Assembly: GCA_030691505.1 (NCBI GenBank)
Contig: JAUYEG010000013.1
Coordinates: forward strand, 1-37,185
Direction of reading: 5' to 3'
From: Bacillota bacterium
GTDB lineage: Bacteria > Bacillota > Sulfobacillia > JAUYEG01
Length of the DNA stretch: 37,185 nt
Position numbers and translations under genes: made by a program. This document shows positions 25,296 through 33,024 of this stretch, one piece after another (position 1 is the first letter of the stretch; the number at the start of each line of letters is the position of its first letter). The notes under the pieces are model-generated. The model worked only from the letters and a program-made list of their open reading frames with translations. It was not told where the DNA came from and searched no databases.

Positions 25296-25532
25296 TCACC
25301 GGAACTGCGGTCCGCTCTGGGCCGCCAGCTCCTCCTCGGCCAGGCGTACCAGCACTTTTGTGATCCTGCCGCCGATCCGACCGCCGGTCAGACCGCACTC
25401 CCGCGATGTCATATCGCCCCAGCCCACGGTCTGAATGCGAGGAGTCAGGCCGAGTTCATCCGCTACCTCGTATTTGTACTTGTCCAGCACTTCCTCTGGT
25501 AGGAGTTTGGGCCGATTGCTGAAACGTGCCAA
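25296..25532 (-). CDS. Alpha/beta-type small acid-soluble spore protein
   Basis: SASPs coat and protect spore DNA and are degraded by the germination protease GPR. The 78-residue protein has the family's two-helix plan. The GPR-type cleavage region is YEVADELG, and the second helix carries the conserved SRECGLTGGRIGGRITKVLV with the Gly-Gly turn, followed by RLAEEELA. The N-terminus (FSNRPKLLPEEVLDKYK) is slightly longer than in classic members, and GWGDMTSRE is a variant seen in some deep-branching spore formers. The TTG start has AAGGAGGTG about 10 bases upstream. This gene is the best evidence that the organism forms endospores. Confidence 0.88.
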   Translation of the reverse strand: MARFSNRPKLLPEEVLDKYKYEVADELGLTPRIQTVGWGDMTSRECGLTGGRIGGRITKVLVRLAEEELAAQSGPQFR

Positions 25533-25881
25533 GTTGATTTTGCACCTCCTTGCCAGCCGTTGCCATCTTTCGAGCGGGCATGTGTGCTTTCGTTATCCCC
25601 CGAGCTAGCTGCTGCACTAGATAGTCTTGGGGTCGCGGCGCCGCTTTATGTTAGGCATGTTCTTGCTCGCATGGATGCTGGTCGCGCGGGCGATCCGCAC
25701 TGGAAGCTTGCTCATGGATGCCCTGGATACGCCCAAGGCTGACCAATGTGGCGAGGAATATGGACGTCTTCGCCGAATCAGAGTCAGTTGGTCAAGCTTT
25801 TTCTGCATTTTCTTTGCAGAGCATGTCCAGCTCAACGGTCAAGCGATTCGAAACCGTGTTGAGCCGGCCGGGGGGGATCCC
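25533..25881. other. Non-coding divergent region between the SASP gene and the redox operon
   Basis: I find no convincing gene in this roughly 350-base region. Its right part is less GC-rich than the flanks, and a small CTGCA/TGCAG hairpin lies at about 25805-25821. It should contain the SASP promoter (forespore sigma factor) and the promoter of the seven-gene redox operon, but I could not assign -35/-10 pairs with confidence. A long frame enters the operon's first gene from upstream, but its N-terminal extension looks unlike protein. Confidence 0.4.
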
Positions 25882-26184
25882 GTGCGTATCACCGAGCACC
25901 CGATACTCGACTTTGGCAATCCGCGCATGGTTCAGTTCACCTTTGAGGGGCGCTGCCTTGAAGGAGTTGAGGGCGAGCCCATCGCTGCGGCGCTACATGC
26001 GGCGGGCATCAGGCTGTTGCGGCACAGCCCCGGGGGACGCCCGCGCGGGCTCTTCTGCGCCATCGGTAACTGCTCGAGCTGCTATATGGTCGTCGATGGA
26101 GTCCCCAACGTTCGCACCTGCGTTGAGCCGTTGCGGCAGGGCATGGTTGTATGCCGCCAGCACGGTCACGGAGACCTGCCATGA
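25882..26184 (+). CDS. Small [2Fe-2S] protein (HcnA-like / proline-dehydrogenase small-subunit-like)
   Basis: This 100-residue protein matches the N-terminal [2Fe-2S] module found as a separate subunit (HcnA-like) or as the N-terminus of heterotetrameric sarcosine oxidase alpha. The iron-sulphur ligands are in CAIGNCSSCYM and the later Cys of VRTCVEPL, preceded by GEPIAAALHAAGIRLLRHSP. It passes electrons between the flavin centres of the complex encoded by the next three genes. The GTG at 25882 has GGGGGG 5 bases upstream and starts at the conserved region. The next gene begins inside its stop codon (ATGA at 26181). Confidence 0.88.
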   Translation: MRITEHPILDFGNPRMVQFTFEGRCLEGVEGEPIAAALHAAGIRLLRHSPGGRPRGLFCAIGNCSSCYMVVDGVPNVRTCVEPLRQGMVVCRQHGHGDLP

Positions 26185-27281
26185 CCCGCGTCGACGTCGC
26201 GGTCGTCGGGGGCGGCCCCGCCGGGCTCAACGCTGCCCTGGCCGCCGCGGACGCAGGGGCAAGCGTGCTCCTCATCGACCGTCAGCCCCGGCTGGGCGGC
26301 CAGCTGGTCAAACAGACCCACCGCTTTTTCGGCAGCAGGGCCCAGTTCGCCGGCACCCGCGGCTTCGAGATCGGCCGGCTCCTGGCAAAGCGGGCTGAGG
26401 CCCACCCGGACATCGCGATCTGGCTGGACGCCACGGTAATCGGGTGCTATTCCGACAGCGTGCTCATGGTCGACACGGGCTCAGGCCTGGCCAAGGTTCA
26501 TGCGGACAGGCTGGTGATGGCCACCGGCGCCGCCGAGCGGCCGCTCGCTTTCGTAAACAACGACCTGCCCGGCATCTACGGCGCCGGCGCGGTCCAGACC
26601 CTGATGAACTTGCACGGAGTGCTTCCCGGACGCCGCGCCGTGATGGTGGGCGCCGGCAATATCGGCCTTATCATCTCATACCAACTGCTGCAGGCCGGAG
26701 TGCGGGTGGCGGCGATCCTCGAGGCGGCGCCCGCCGTCGGCGGTTATCTGGTTCACGCCGCCAAAGTGGCCCGCGCCGGCATTCCCATCTTGACCTCGCA
26801 CACGGTCCTGGCGGCGCAGGGCGACGACGCGGTCGCGGGTGTTCGCGTCGCCCGGTTGTCCCCGGACTGGCAGCCGGTCCCGGGGTCGGAGTTTGAGATC
26901 GCCTGTGACCTGGTCTGCCTTGCGGTCGGCCTCTCTCCGCTGGTCGAGTTGGCGGCTTTAGCCGGATGCGAACTGCTGCACATCGCGGAGCTCGGCGGTT
27001 TCGTGCCCTGGCGCGACAGCGACATGCAGACGTCGGTCCCGGGAGTCTATGTGGCCGGTGACGCGGCCGGCGTTGAGGAGGCCTCCAGCGCCATGGTCAG
27101 CGGGCGCCTGGCGGGCCTGGCTGCCGCCAACAGCCTGCGGGCCGCAGGTGATTTCGCCGGGCAACGCCAGGAATGCCAAAGACAGCTGGCCGGGCTCCGT
27201 GCCGGCCCCGCCGGCGAGAAAATGCGCCGCGGGCTCGCCAAGATGGGGCTCGCCGCCGCCGGGGGTGACGGCATTGCGTGA
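26181..27281 (+). CDS. NAD(P)/FAD-dependent oxidoreductase subunit (HcnB-like, alpha subunit)
   Basis: A pyridine-nucleotide-disulphide-type flavoprotein of 366 residues. The FAD-binding fold starts at once with VAVVGGGPAGLNAALAAADAG, followed by the conserved LGGQLVKQTHRFFGS. The second nucleotide-binding loop is MVGAGNIGLIISYQLLQAG, and the C-terminal FAD motif is GVYVAGDAAGVEEASSAMVSG. It corresponds to the alpha subunit of archaeal PDH1-type proline dehydrogenases and to HcnB/OoxA. In these complexes it oxidises NAD(P)H or transfers electrons to a carrier, while a DAO-family subunit (here the gene at 28185) attacks the substrate. It is translationally coupled on both sides: ATGA at the start and an 8-base overlap at the end. 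Confidence 0.9.
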   Translation: MTRVDVAVVGGGPAGLNAALAAADAGASVLLIDRQPRLGGQLVKQTHRFFGSRAQFAGTRGFEIGRLLAKRAEAHPDIAIWLDATVIGCYSDSVLMVDTGSGLAKVHADRLVMATGAAERPLAFVNNDLPGIYGAGAVQTLMNLHGVLPGRRAVMVGAGNIGLIISYQLLQAGVRVAAILEAAPAVGGYLVHAAKVARAGIPILTSHTVLAAQGDDAVAGVRVARLSPDWQPVPGSEFEIACDLVCLAVGLSPLVELAALAGCELLHIAELGGFVPWRDSDMQTSVPGVYVAGDAAGVEEASSAMVSGRLAGLAAANSLRAAGDFAGQRQECQRQLAGLRAGPAGEKMRRGLAKMGLAAAGGDGIA

Positions 27282-28188
27282 CGCAGCGGATGAGCTGAAA
27301 CGGACAGGTGTCGCTCGTTTGGAGGGGTACGGGTCCGCGGCACCGTCGGCCGAGCGGCTGAGGAGCGGACCTGTGGCAATTGTGGAGTGCTTCGAGCGCA
27401 TCCCGTGCGACCCGTGCGCCGCCGCATGCAAGCAGGGCGCCATCAGGCCGTTTGCCGACATCTGCGACCTCCCGCGAATAGACCACGAGCTCTGCAACGG
27501 ATGCGCGCTGTGCGTGGTGAGATGCCCTGGCCTGGCGATTTTCGTCGTGGATGCCAGCGCGGGCGACGGCAGCGCGGTGGTCAAGATGCCCTACGAGCAC
27601 ACGCCTTTGCCGCGGGCTGGACAGACCGTGCGCGCCACGGACCGTTCCGGCCGCGATGTCTGCGCAGGCACGGTCACCCGGGCGCAGCGCCCCTCAGCCT
27701 TTGACCATACCGCCCTGGTATCCATCCGTGTCCCCGTCGAGCACGCGATGGATGTGCGGGGCCTGCTCCTGCCCCCTGGGGCGGGCCTGGGGGCGGGCGC
27801 GAAGGAAGGCGCTCAAGAAGGCGCGGAAGGGGGCGCTGGGGCGGGCGGCAAAGCCGATGCGCGGGCGGGCCTGGGAGCGGGCGTGGGACCGGTGGTTGTT
27901 TGCCGCTGCGAGGAGATCACGGAGGATGACATCGTCGCGGCGTATGAGGCCGGGTACAGGACTCCCGAGGAGATCAAACGCAAACTGCGCTGCGGGATGG
28001 GCCCCTGCCAGGGACGCACCTGCATGCCGGTGGTTCTCTCGATACTGTCGCGCCTCTCTGGCAGGCCGGTGGGCGACATGGCCCCGCCGACCGGGCGGCC
28101 GCCGCTCAAGCCGACGCCGCTGGCGTCATTCGCCGCGCTGAAATACGGACCCGCCCGCCCCTCCAGTGTCGAGGAGGACGGGCGATGA
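27274..28188 (+). CDS. Fusion of a 4Fe-4S ferredoxin domain with a BFD-like [2Fe-2S] domain
   Basis: The 304-residue protein joins two electron-transfer modules. Residues about 35-90 hold two ferredoxin-like Cys clusters (CDPCAAACKQG and CNGCALCVVRCPG). A central beta-rich region follows, then a low-complexity Gly/Ala/Glu linker (about 170-205). The C-terminal domain is BFD/NifU-like with ligands in VVCRCEEITEDDI and LRCGMGPCQGRTCMP. In related amino-acid dehydrogenase complexes the BFD-like domain is usually at the end of the alpha subunit or a small separate gamma subunit. Here it is fused to a dicluster ferredoxin. I chose the TTG at 27274, with GGGGGTG 6 bases upstream; a GTG at 27265 is possible. 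It ends in an ATGA overlap with the next gene. Confidence 0.85.
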   Translation: MRDAADELKRTGVARLEGYGSAAPSAERLRSGPVAIVECFERIPCDPCAAACKQGAIRPFADICDLPRIDHELCNGCALCVVRCPGLAIFVVDASAGDGSAVVKMPYEHTPLPRAGQTVRATDRSGRDVCAGTVTRAQRPSAFDHTALVSIRVPVEHAMDVRGLLLPPGAGLGAGAKEGAQEGAEGGAGAGGKADARAGLGAGVGPVVVCRCEEITEDDIVAAYEAGYRTPEEIKRKLRCGMGPCQGRTCMPVVLSILSRLSGRPVGDMAPPTGRPPLKPTPLASFAALKYGPARPSSVEEDGR

Positions 28189-29330
28189 AACGATCCGTTG
28201 AGGTCGCAATCGTGGGCGGCGGGGTTATCGGTTGCTCCATCGCCTACCACCTGGCCAATCTCGGTTGCCGCGACGTGGCCGTGTACGAGCGGGGCTACCC
28301 CAGCTGCGGTTCGACCGGACGCTGCGGCGCCGGCGTCAGAGCCCAGTGGGGCACGGAGATGAACTGCCGGCTGGCCCACGAAAGCATCAAGCGCTTCGAG
28401 CGGCTGGAGGAAGACCTCGACTATCCGGACATCGAGTTCAAGCAGGGCGGCTATCTGATCCTTGCGTTCAGCCCCGCCCAGTTGCGGCAGTTCGAGCGCA
28501 ACGTCGCCCTACAAAACAGCCTGGGCATCCCGTCGCGCGTCGTCGGTCCGGATGAGGCCCGCGATATCGTCCCGCACCTTGCCGCGCCGGATCTCGTCGG
28601 AGCGACGTTCTGTGGGACCGACGGGCACTGCAACCCGTTCAAGGTGACGGATGCCTATGCCCGCGCCGCCAGGAGGCTGGGGGTCGAGATCAACACCTAT
28701 ACCAGTGTTACGGGGTTCGAGCAGCAAGGGGGGCGCGTCGTCAGGCTGGAAACGACCGCGGGGCCCGTGGAGTGCGGTGCGGTGGTCAACGCCGCAGGAC
28801 CTTTCTCGGCGCAGGTAGCGGCCATGGCCGGCCTCGAACTGCCGGTGTTCTCGCAGCGCCATCAGGTGGTGGTGACGGAGCCGGTCGCGCCGAAGCAGCG
28901 GCCCATGGTTATTTCATTCGCCCATGGTTTCTACTGCCAGCAAACGCCGCACGGCAGTTTCATCCTTGGCCTGGGCGACCCGGCGGAGCCCCGGGGGCTC
29001 GACATAGGACACTCGTGGCAGTTTCTAGCCGATCTGGCCGAGAAGGTGGAGCACCTGCTGCCGTCGCTCGGCCGGTTGCGTGCCGTCCGTCAGTGGTCCG
29101 GGCTCTACAACGTGACCCCCGACGCACAGCCAATACTCGGTCCCGCGGGGCAGCCGGCAAACCTGTGGCTTGCCGTGGGTTTCTCGGGGCACGGGTTTAT
29201 GCTCGCCCCGATGGTCGGACTGACCATCGCCCAGGGGATTCTCGGCATGGAGGCCGAAATACCGATCGACCGGCTTGTGTTGGCGCGCTTCGCCCGCGGA
29301 GAGCTGGTGCCGGAGCCGTCAGTGGTCTAG
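28185..29330 (+). CDS. DAO-family FAD-dependent amino-acid/amine dehydrogenase (beta subunit)
   Basis: This is the substrate-oxidising flavoprotein of the complex, in the D-amino-acid oxidase family with sarcosine oxidase beta, HcnC and archaeal proline dehydrogenase beta. The FAD loop VAIVGGGVIGCSIAYHLANLG opens the 381-residue protein. The conserved CGSTGRCGAGVRAQWG follows, and the C-terminus has YNVTPDAQPILGP and FSGHGFMLAPMVG, typical of the family. Substrates of relatives include proline, hydroxyproline, sarcosine, glycine and opines; the sequence alone does not choose between them. The ATG overlaps the previous stop, with GAGGAGG 7 bases upstream. The ferredoxin and AOR genes follow within 35 bases. 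Confidence 0.92.
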   Translation: MKRSVEVAIVGGGVIGCSIAYHLANLGCRDVAVYERGYPSCGSTGRCGAGVRAQWGTEMNCRLAHESIKRFERLEEDLDYPDIEFKQGGYLILAFSPAQLRQFERNVALQNSLGIPSRVVGPDEARDIVPHLAAPDLVGATFCGTDGHCNPFKVTDAYARAARRLGVEINTYTSVTGFEQQGGRVVRLETTAGPVECGAVVNAAGPFSAQVAAMAGLELPVFSQRHQVVVTEPVAPKQRPMVISFAHGFYCQQTPHGSFILGLGDPAEPRGLDIGHSWQFLADLAEKVEHLLPSLGRLRAVRQWSGLYNVTPDAQPILGPAGQPANLWLAVGFSGHGFMLAPMVGLTIAQGILGMEAEIPIDRLVLARFARGELVPEPSVV

Positions 29331-29364
29331 CCGGGGACCAGGAGTCTAGTTGGAGGTGACGGAA

Positions 29365-29823
29365 TTGCGACTCGAAACCAAAGACGAGCTGTGTTCAGGC
29401 TGCAGGGTCTGCCAGCTGGTCTGCGCGCTCGAGAACTTCGAGCAAAACAACCCCAAGATGGGCCTGCTGAGGATAATCGGTCACTTCCCGCAGCCCGGCC
29501 GTTACGAGATCCGTGTGTGCGACCAGTGCGGCGCCTGCCGCGACGCCTGTCCGGTCGAGGCGATATACGAGGTAGATGGGGTCCTGCGGGTCGACGAATC
29601 CTTGTGCACGCAATGCATGGCCTGCGTCGAGGCTTGCCCCCGCGGCGTGATGACGACGCACGCCGCCCTGGCCTCGCCCAAGAAGTGCATCCTTTGTGGC
29701 GCCTGCGCGGAATACTGCCCGACCGGCGCGATCTACGACGCCGACACCGTCGCGGCCGAGGACGCCTGGCGGATCACGCGCGGCGAGGTGGCCAGAACAG
29801 TGGGAGGTGGTCTCGGTGAATGA
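29365..29823 (+). CDS. Polyferredoxin with four 4Fe-4S motifs, AOR-associated
   Basis: The 152-residue protein has four Cys clusters: CSGCRVCQLVC, CDQCGACRDACP, CTQCMACVEACP and CILCGACAEYCP. This suits a HycB/AorA-type electron carrier accepting electrons from the aldehyde oxidoreductase encoded next. It has no signal peptide, so it is cytoplasmic. A TTG at 29350 opens the frame. I chose the TTG at 29365 instead, because GGAGGTG (29352-29358) lies 6 bases upstream of it and would be inside the gene otherwise. The AOR gene overlaps the 3' end by 8 bases. The position between the dehydrogenase and AOR genes suggests it may serve both. Confidence 0.92.
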   Translation: MRLETKDELCSGCRVCQLVCALENFEQNNPKMGLLRIIGHFPQPGRYEIRVCDQCGACRDACPVEAIYEVDGVLRVDESLCTQCMACVEACPRGVMTTHAALASPKKCILCGACAEYCPTGAIYDADTVAAEDAWRITRGEVARTVGGGLGE

Positions 29824-31669
29824 CGGCGCGTCAGCGGGCGGCTACGCCGGGCAGGTCCTGCGTGTCGACGTCGGCGGGGGCTCGTCGCGCACCGAGCGGC
29901 TCCCGGGCGAGTGGATCGAGAAGTACGTTGGCGGCCGGGGGTTTGTCGCCAAGATCCTCTACGACGAGGTGCCGCCGGGCACCGACCCGCTTGGGCCGCT
30001 CAACAAGGTCGTGATGGCCGCCGGTCCGCTGAGCGGCGTCTTCCTGCCGGGAAGCGGCAAGACCCACTTCGGCGCCAAATCCCCCGCAACAGGCGGATAC
30101 GGAGACTCCAATATCGGCGGCCACCTGTCGCCGGAGCTCAAAATGGCCGGCTATGACGTGCTGATCCTTGAAGGTGCGGCAGCCGACCCCGTGATCGTGG
30201 TCATCGATGACGGCAAGGTGTCCGTCCGCCCCGGCGGCGAGTACTGGGGAAAGGGCTGCATCGAAGCTGAAACCGCACTCAAGCGGGATCTCGGCGAGGA
30301 CTTCGAGATCGCGGTGATCGGGCCCGCCGGCGAAAACCTCGTTCGCTTTGCGTGCATCAGCCACGACTTCGGACGGCAGGCCGGCCGCACCGGAATCGGC
30401 GCCGTCCTGGGCAGCAAAAAGGTCAAGGCGATCGCGATCCGCGGGACCCACACAATCCCCCTCGCGGACCCTGAGGGACTGCGGGAGCTGGGCAAGAGCA
30501 TGTACCGGGCGTGCTTTTCAAAGCCCGGGTTCAGGGAGTGGACCCCCAACGGCACGGCGGGCGTCACCGACTGGGTCAACGAGATCGGGGCGTTCCCGAC
30601 GCGCAACTTCCAGACCTCGTACTTCCCTGAGTACAAGAAGATCAACGGCGACCGGCTGCGGGCCGACATCCACCTGACCGACAAGGGATGCATGGGGTGT
30701 CCGATTCCGTGCGGCAAGTACTCTCTGGCCAAGGTGGCGGAGGGGCAGGCCCACGTCGAGGGTCCCGAATACGAGACCATAGCGATGATCGGCGGCGACT
30801 GCTGCCTGGCGGACATCAACGAGGTTGGGTATGCCAACTACGTGTGCGACGAGCTGGGGCTGGACACCATCTCGGCGGGCAATGTCGCCGCCTTCGCGAT
30901 GGAGTGCTACGAGCGCGGGCTGCTCACGGAGGAACAGGTCGGCCGCCCGATTGCCTTCGGCGATCTTCCCAGCGTGCTATACCTTTTCCGCAAGATTGCG
31001 GCGCGGGAAGGCATCGGCGACCTGCTAGCCGGCGGCGTCAAGGCCGCCGCGGAGAAGATCGGCGGCGGCAGCGAGAGGTTCGCGATCCACGTCAAGGGCC
31101 TCGAATGGACCGGATACGAGTCGCGATATGCGCCGGCGATGATGCTCTCCTACGCAACCGCGGACATCGGCGCTCACCACAACCGGTCGTGGGCAATCAC
31201 ATTTGACGTCGCGCGGGGCCGGGGCAAAATGGAGGGCAAGCCGGAGAAGGTCGTGGAGCTCCAGCACGTCAGGCCGCTCTTTGACTGCCTCGGCGTATGC
31301 CGGCTGCAGTGGGTGGAGATCGGCTTTGACCTGGAGTGGTACGAACGCGTCTTTCCGCTGGTGACGGGCCGGAAGGTCAGCTGGGACGACCTGTTGCGGG
31401 TATCTGAACGCGTCTGGAACCTGACCCGCGCCTTCTCCATCCGGCACGTGCCGGGGTGGGGGAGGGCGATGGACCGCCCGCCGGCCCGCTTCCTCGAGGA
31501 GCCCGTTCCGGACGGCCCGGCCAAGGGACACCTGATTACGGCCGATCAGATGAGCGAACTGCTCGACAACTACTACGCACTGCGGGGTTGGGACAACAAT
31601 GGCCGCCCGACCCGCGGGAAGCTCGAGGAGCTCGGCCTCGACGACGTCGCCAAGCATCTCTGGGGCTAG
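29816..31669 (+). CDS. Tungsten-dependent aldehyde:ferredoxin oxidoreductase
   Basis: AOR-family enzymes oxidise aldehydes to carboxylic acids with a bis-pterin tungsten (or molybdenum) site and a 4Fe-4S cluster, reducing ferredoxin. The protein has 617 residues. The N-terminal domain shows VGGRGFVAKILYDEVPPGTD and GSGKTHFGAKSPATGGYG. The cluster ligands are Cys292, Cys295 and Cys299 (GCMGCPIPCGK) plus a distant Cys, either 491 or 495 (FDCLGVCR); this spacing matches characterised enzymes. Pterin-binding regions such as DELGLDTISAGN and ADIGAHHNRSW are present. The GTG start is supported by GGGAGGTGG 6 bases upstream and overlaps the ferredoxin gene. The MoaD-like gene follows after 3 bases. 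Confidence 0.96.
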   Translation: MNDGASAGGYAGQVLRVDVGGGSSRTERLPGEWIEKYVGGRGFVAKILYDEVPPGTDPLGPLNKVVMAAGPLSGVFLPGSGKTHFGAKSPATGGYGDSNIGGHLSPELKMAGYDVLILEGAAADPVIVVIDDGKVSVRPGGEYWGKGCIEAETALKRDLGEDFEIAVIGPAGENLVRFACISHDFGRQAGRTGIGAVLGSKKVKAIAIRGTHTIPLADPEGLRELGKSMYRACFSKPGFREWTPNGTAGVTDWVNEIGAFPTRNFQTSYFPEYKKINGDRLRADIHLTDKGCMGCPIPCGKYSLAKVAEGQAHVEGPEYETIAMIGGDCCLADINEVGYANYVCDELGLDTISAGNVAAFAMECYERGLLTEEQVGRPIAFGDLPSVLYLFRKIAAREGIGDLLAGGVKAAAEKIGGGSERFAIHVKGLEWTGYESRYAPAMMLSYATADIGAHHNRSWAITFDVARGRGKMEGKPEKVVELQHVRPLFDCLGVCRLQWVEIGFDLEWYERVFPLVTGRKVSWDDLLRVSERVWNLTRAFSIRHVPGWGRAMDRPPARFLEEPVPDGPAKGHLITADQMSELLDNYYALRGWDNNGRPTRGKLEELGLDDVAKHLWG

Positions 31670-31672
31670 GCC

Positions 31673-31909
31673 ATGTACCGCGTCCGGGTGAATGTTTCCG
31701 GCCATGCGCGGGAGTACTTCCCGGCCGAAAGGCTTGGAGCGTGGATCGAACTGTCCGAGCCGTGTCCGGTCGCACGGATCCTGGCCGGCTGGAGCGTTTC
31801 CCCCGAGCTTGTCATGGCCGTTTTCATCGATGGGGTCAAGGCCGGCCTCGAATCGGTAGCTCCGAACGGCGCCGAGATCCTGATCGTCACCCCGCCCGCG
31901 GGCGGGTAG
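31673..31909 (+). CDS. MoaD/ThiS-like sulphur carrier protein
   Basis: This 78-residue ubiquitin-fold protein ends in PPAGG, the C-terminal Gly-Gly that is adenylated and thiocarboxylated to donate sulphur during pterin dithiolene formation. Other features match the family (VRVNVSGHAREYFP at the start; IDGVKAGLESVAPNGAEILI near the end). It sits 3 bases after the AOR gene, a frequent pairing, and probably supports tungsto- or molybdopterin synthesis for that enzyme. A clear terminator follows, so it is the last gene of the operon. Confidence 0.88.
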   Translation: MYRVRVNVSGHAREYFPAERLGAWIELSEPCPVARILAGWSVSPELVMAVFIDGVKAGLESVAPNGAEILIVTPPAGG

Positions 31910-31943
31910 ACCCGGCGCTCGACCCGGTCCGGGATAGGTGCCG

Positions 31944-31978
31944 CCGGTCGCCACGCACCGTGGCGGCCGGTTTCTGTT
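31944..31978 (+). terminator. Terminator of the redox operon
   Basis: CCGGTCGCCACG pairs with CGTGGCGGCCGG (one T-G wobble) around a CAC loop, and TTTCTGTTT follows. It lies 35 bases after the stop of the MoaD-like gene and closes the 25882-31909 operon. Confidence 0.75.
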
Positions 31979-32036
31979 TACCCGCAACCGTCCGGAGGGT
32001 TCTCAGGCGAATAGCGTCATGATATCAAGTTCAGGG

Positions 32037-32065
32037 TTGACATTATTAAACTCACCCTTTAGGAT
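32037..32065 (+). promoter_or_regulatory. Sigma-70/sigma-A type promoter for the SHOCT-like gene pair
   Basis: A perfect -35 TTGACA (32037-32042) is followed after 17 bases by TAGGAT (32060-32065). The region is strongly AT-rich compared with its surroundings. An inverted repeat, ACCCTT (about 32054) and AAGGGT (about 32075), spans the -10 and start region and could be an operator. The first gene starts 75 bases downstream. Confidence 0.6.
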
Positions 32066-32140
32066 TATAAACAGAAGGGTAAGCGCGCGCTCACCGGGAC
32101 ACCATCACACTGGTTTGAGAATCGGGAGGGATCAGCCGGT

Positions 32141-32587
32141 ATGTCCGAGCCCACGGTGGGCGGCCCACCGACCCTGCACCTCATGGCGCAGGAGATGCTG
32201 GCAAGGCGCCGGGCGATCATCGCGGGGGTGGCGGAGGGACGGATGGATCCGGTCAGGGCTGCGGCCCTTGTGTTGCGGGACGCCCAACGCCTCTCGCGAG
32301 CGACCATGCGGGCAGCCCGCGGCGCGGGTGCGCGGCGGGCCAGATGGCTGTGGATCAAGGTCCGTCCGGAGGGTTGGTCACGGCGGCTGTCGTTTCCGTT
32401 GCCGCTCGCGCTGGTCCGTGCGGCCATGGGCCTGGCCGGGCGGACGGCGGGGCAGGGGTCCCTTCATGCGGGCCCGGTCGATCTCGATTGGGCCCAGTTG
32501 CGCGGCATTCTCGGTTCGCTGCCGCGCTGCGGACGCCTGGTCCAGATCCAGGACGGCCGGCAATACGTGGAGATCTGGTTGACATGA
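32141..32587 (+). CDS. SHOCT-like domain protein, paralogue of the next gene
   Basis: The 148-residue protein contains a short helical SHOCT-like segment (IIAGVAEGRMDPVRAAALVL), followed by a domain that begins ARWLWIKVRP and ends VQIQDGRQYVEIWL. The same order of segments appears in the next gene, so the two look like tandem duplicates that have diverged. This layout is common in Bacillota proteins related to YvlB/LiaX N-terminal regions, often linked to envelope stress, but I infer no specific function. The ATG has GGAGGGAT about 9 bases upstream. An ATGA overlap with a possible upstream start of the next gene lies at its end. Confidence 0.65.
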   Translation: MSEPTVGGPPTLHLMAQEMLARRRAIIAGVAEGRMDPVRAAALVLRDAQRLSRATMRAARGAGARRARWLWIKVRPEGWSRRLSFPLPLALVRAAMGLAGRTAGQGSLHAGPVDLDWAQLRGILGSLPRCGRLVQIQDGRQYVEIWLT

Positions 32588-32637
32588 CGGCGAGCGGCCG
32601 GAAGACGGCCCGCGGCCTGGAACAAGGAGCGATTGAG

Positions 32638-33024
32638 ATGGACGGCAAAGAAACGGAACGGTTTGACGAGCGCACCCGCATCCTCGAAATGGTCGCCGAA
32701 GGCAGACTCAAGGCCAATGAGGCCAGCCGGCTGCTGGAGGCCCTGCAGGCCAGCGACAGCGCCGCGGCCGAGGCACATACGGGCGCCGCGCGATGGCTCA
32801 GGATCCGGGTGTTCCAGCAGGACACGGGCAAGGTCAAGGTCAGCGTCAACGTCCCGCTTGCGCTGGCGGACGTCGCGATGAGGTTCATCCCGGCCGAAAC
32901 CTTCAGCAGCACAGGCGTGGACCCGCGCACGATCATCGCTGCGCTCCGCAACGCGGGCCGGGGAAAAATCCTGGAGGCAACCGACGAGGACGAAAAGCAG
33001 CGGGTGGAGATATCTATTGAGTAG
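32638..33024 (+). CDS. SHOCT-like/YvlB-type domain protein
   Basis: The 128-residue protein opens with the helical segment ILEMVAEGRLKANEASRLLE, typical of the SHOCT-like/YvlB N-terminal domain. A beta-rich region (RWLRIRVFQQ, KVKVSVNVPLALADVAM) and an acidic end (DEDEKQRVEISIE) follow. The ATG at 32638 has AAGGAG 8 bases upstream and begins close to the conserved domain. An alternative ATG at 32584 overlaps the previous stop as ATGA and would add 18 poorly conserved-looking residues. It shares the promoter at 32037 with its paralogue. Confidence 0.72.
   Translation: MDGKETERFDERTRILEMVAEGRLKANEASRLLEALQASDSAAAEAHTGAARWLRIRVFQQDTGKVKVSVNVPLALADVAMRFIPAETFSSTGVDPRTIIAALRNAGRGKILEATDEDEKQRVEISIE

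Noticed and set aside
25660-25690. A sigma-54-like GG...GC pattern upstream of the redox operon
   Set aside because: The spacing between GG and GC is 9 instead of 10 bases, and no enhancer-binding regulator gene is nearby.
25627-25881. An 85-residue N-terminal extension of the small [2Fe-2S] protein
   Set aside because: The extension looks unlike protein, and GTG 25882 has a good ribosome-binding site at the conserved domain start.
29831-30451. Long open frames on the minus strand opposite the AOR gene
   Set aside because: They lack family motifs and ribosome-binding sites and are shadows caused by GC-rich third codon positions of AOR.
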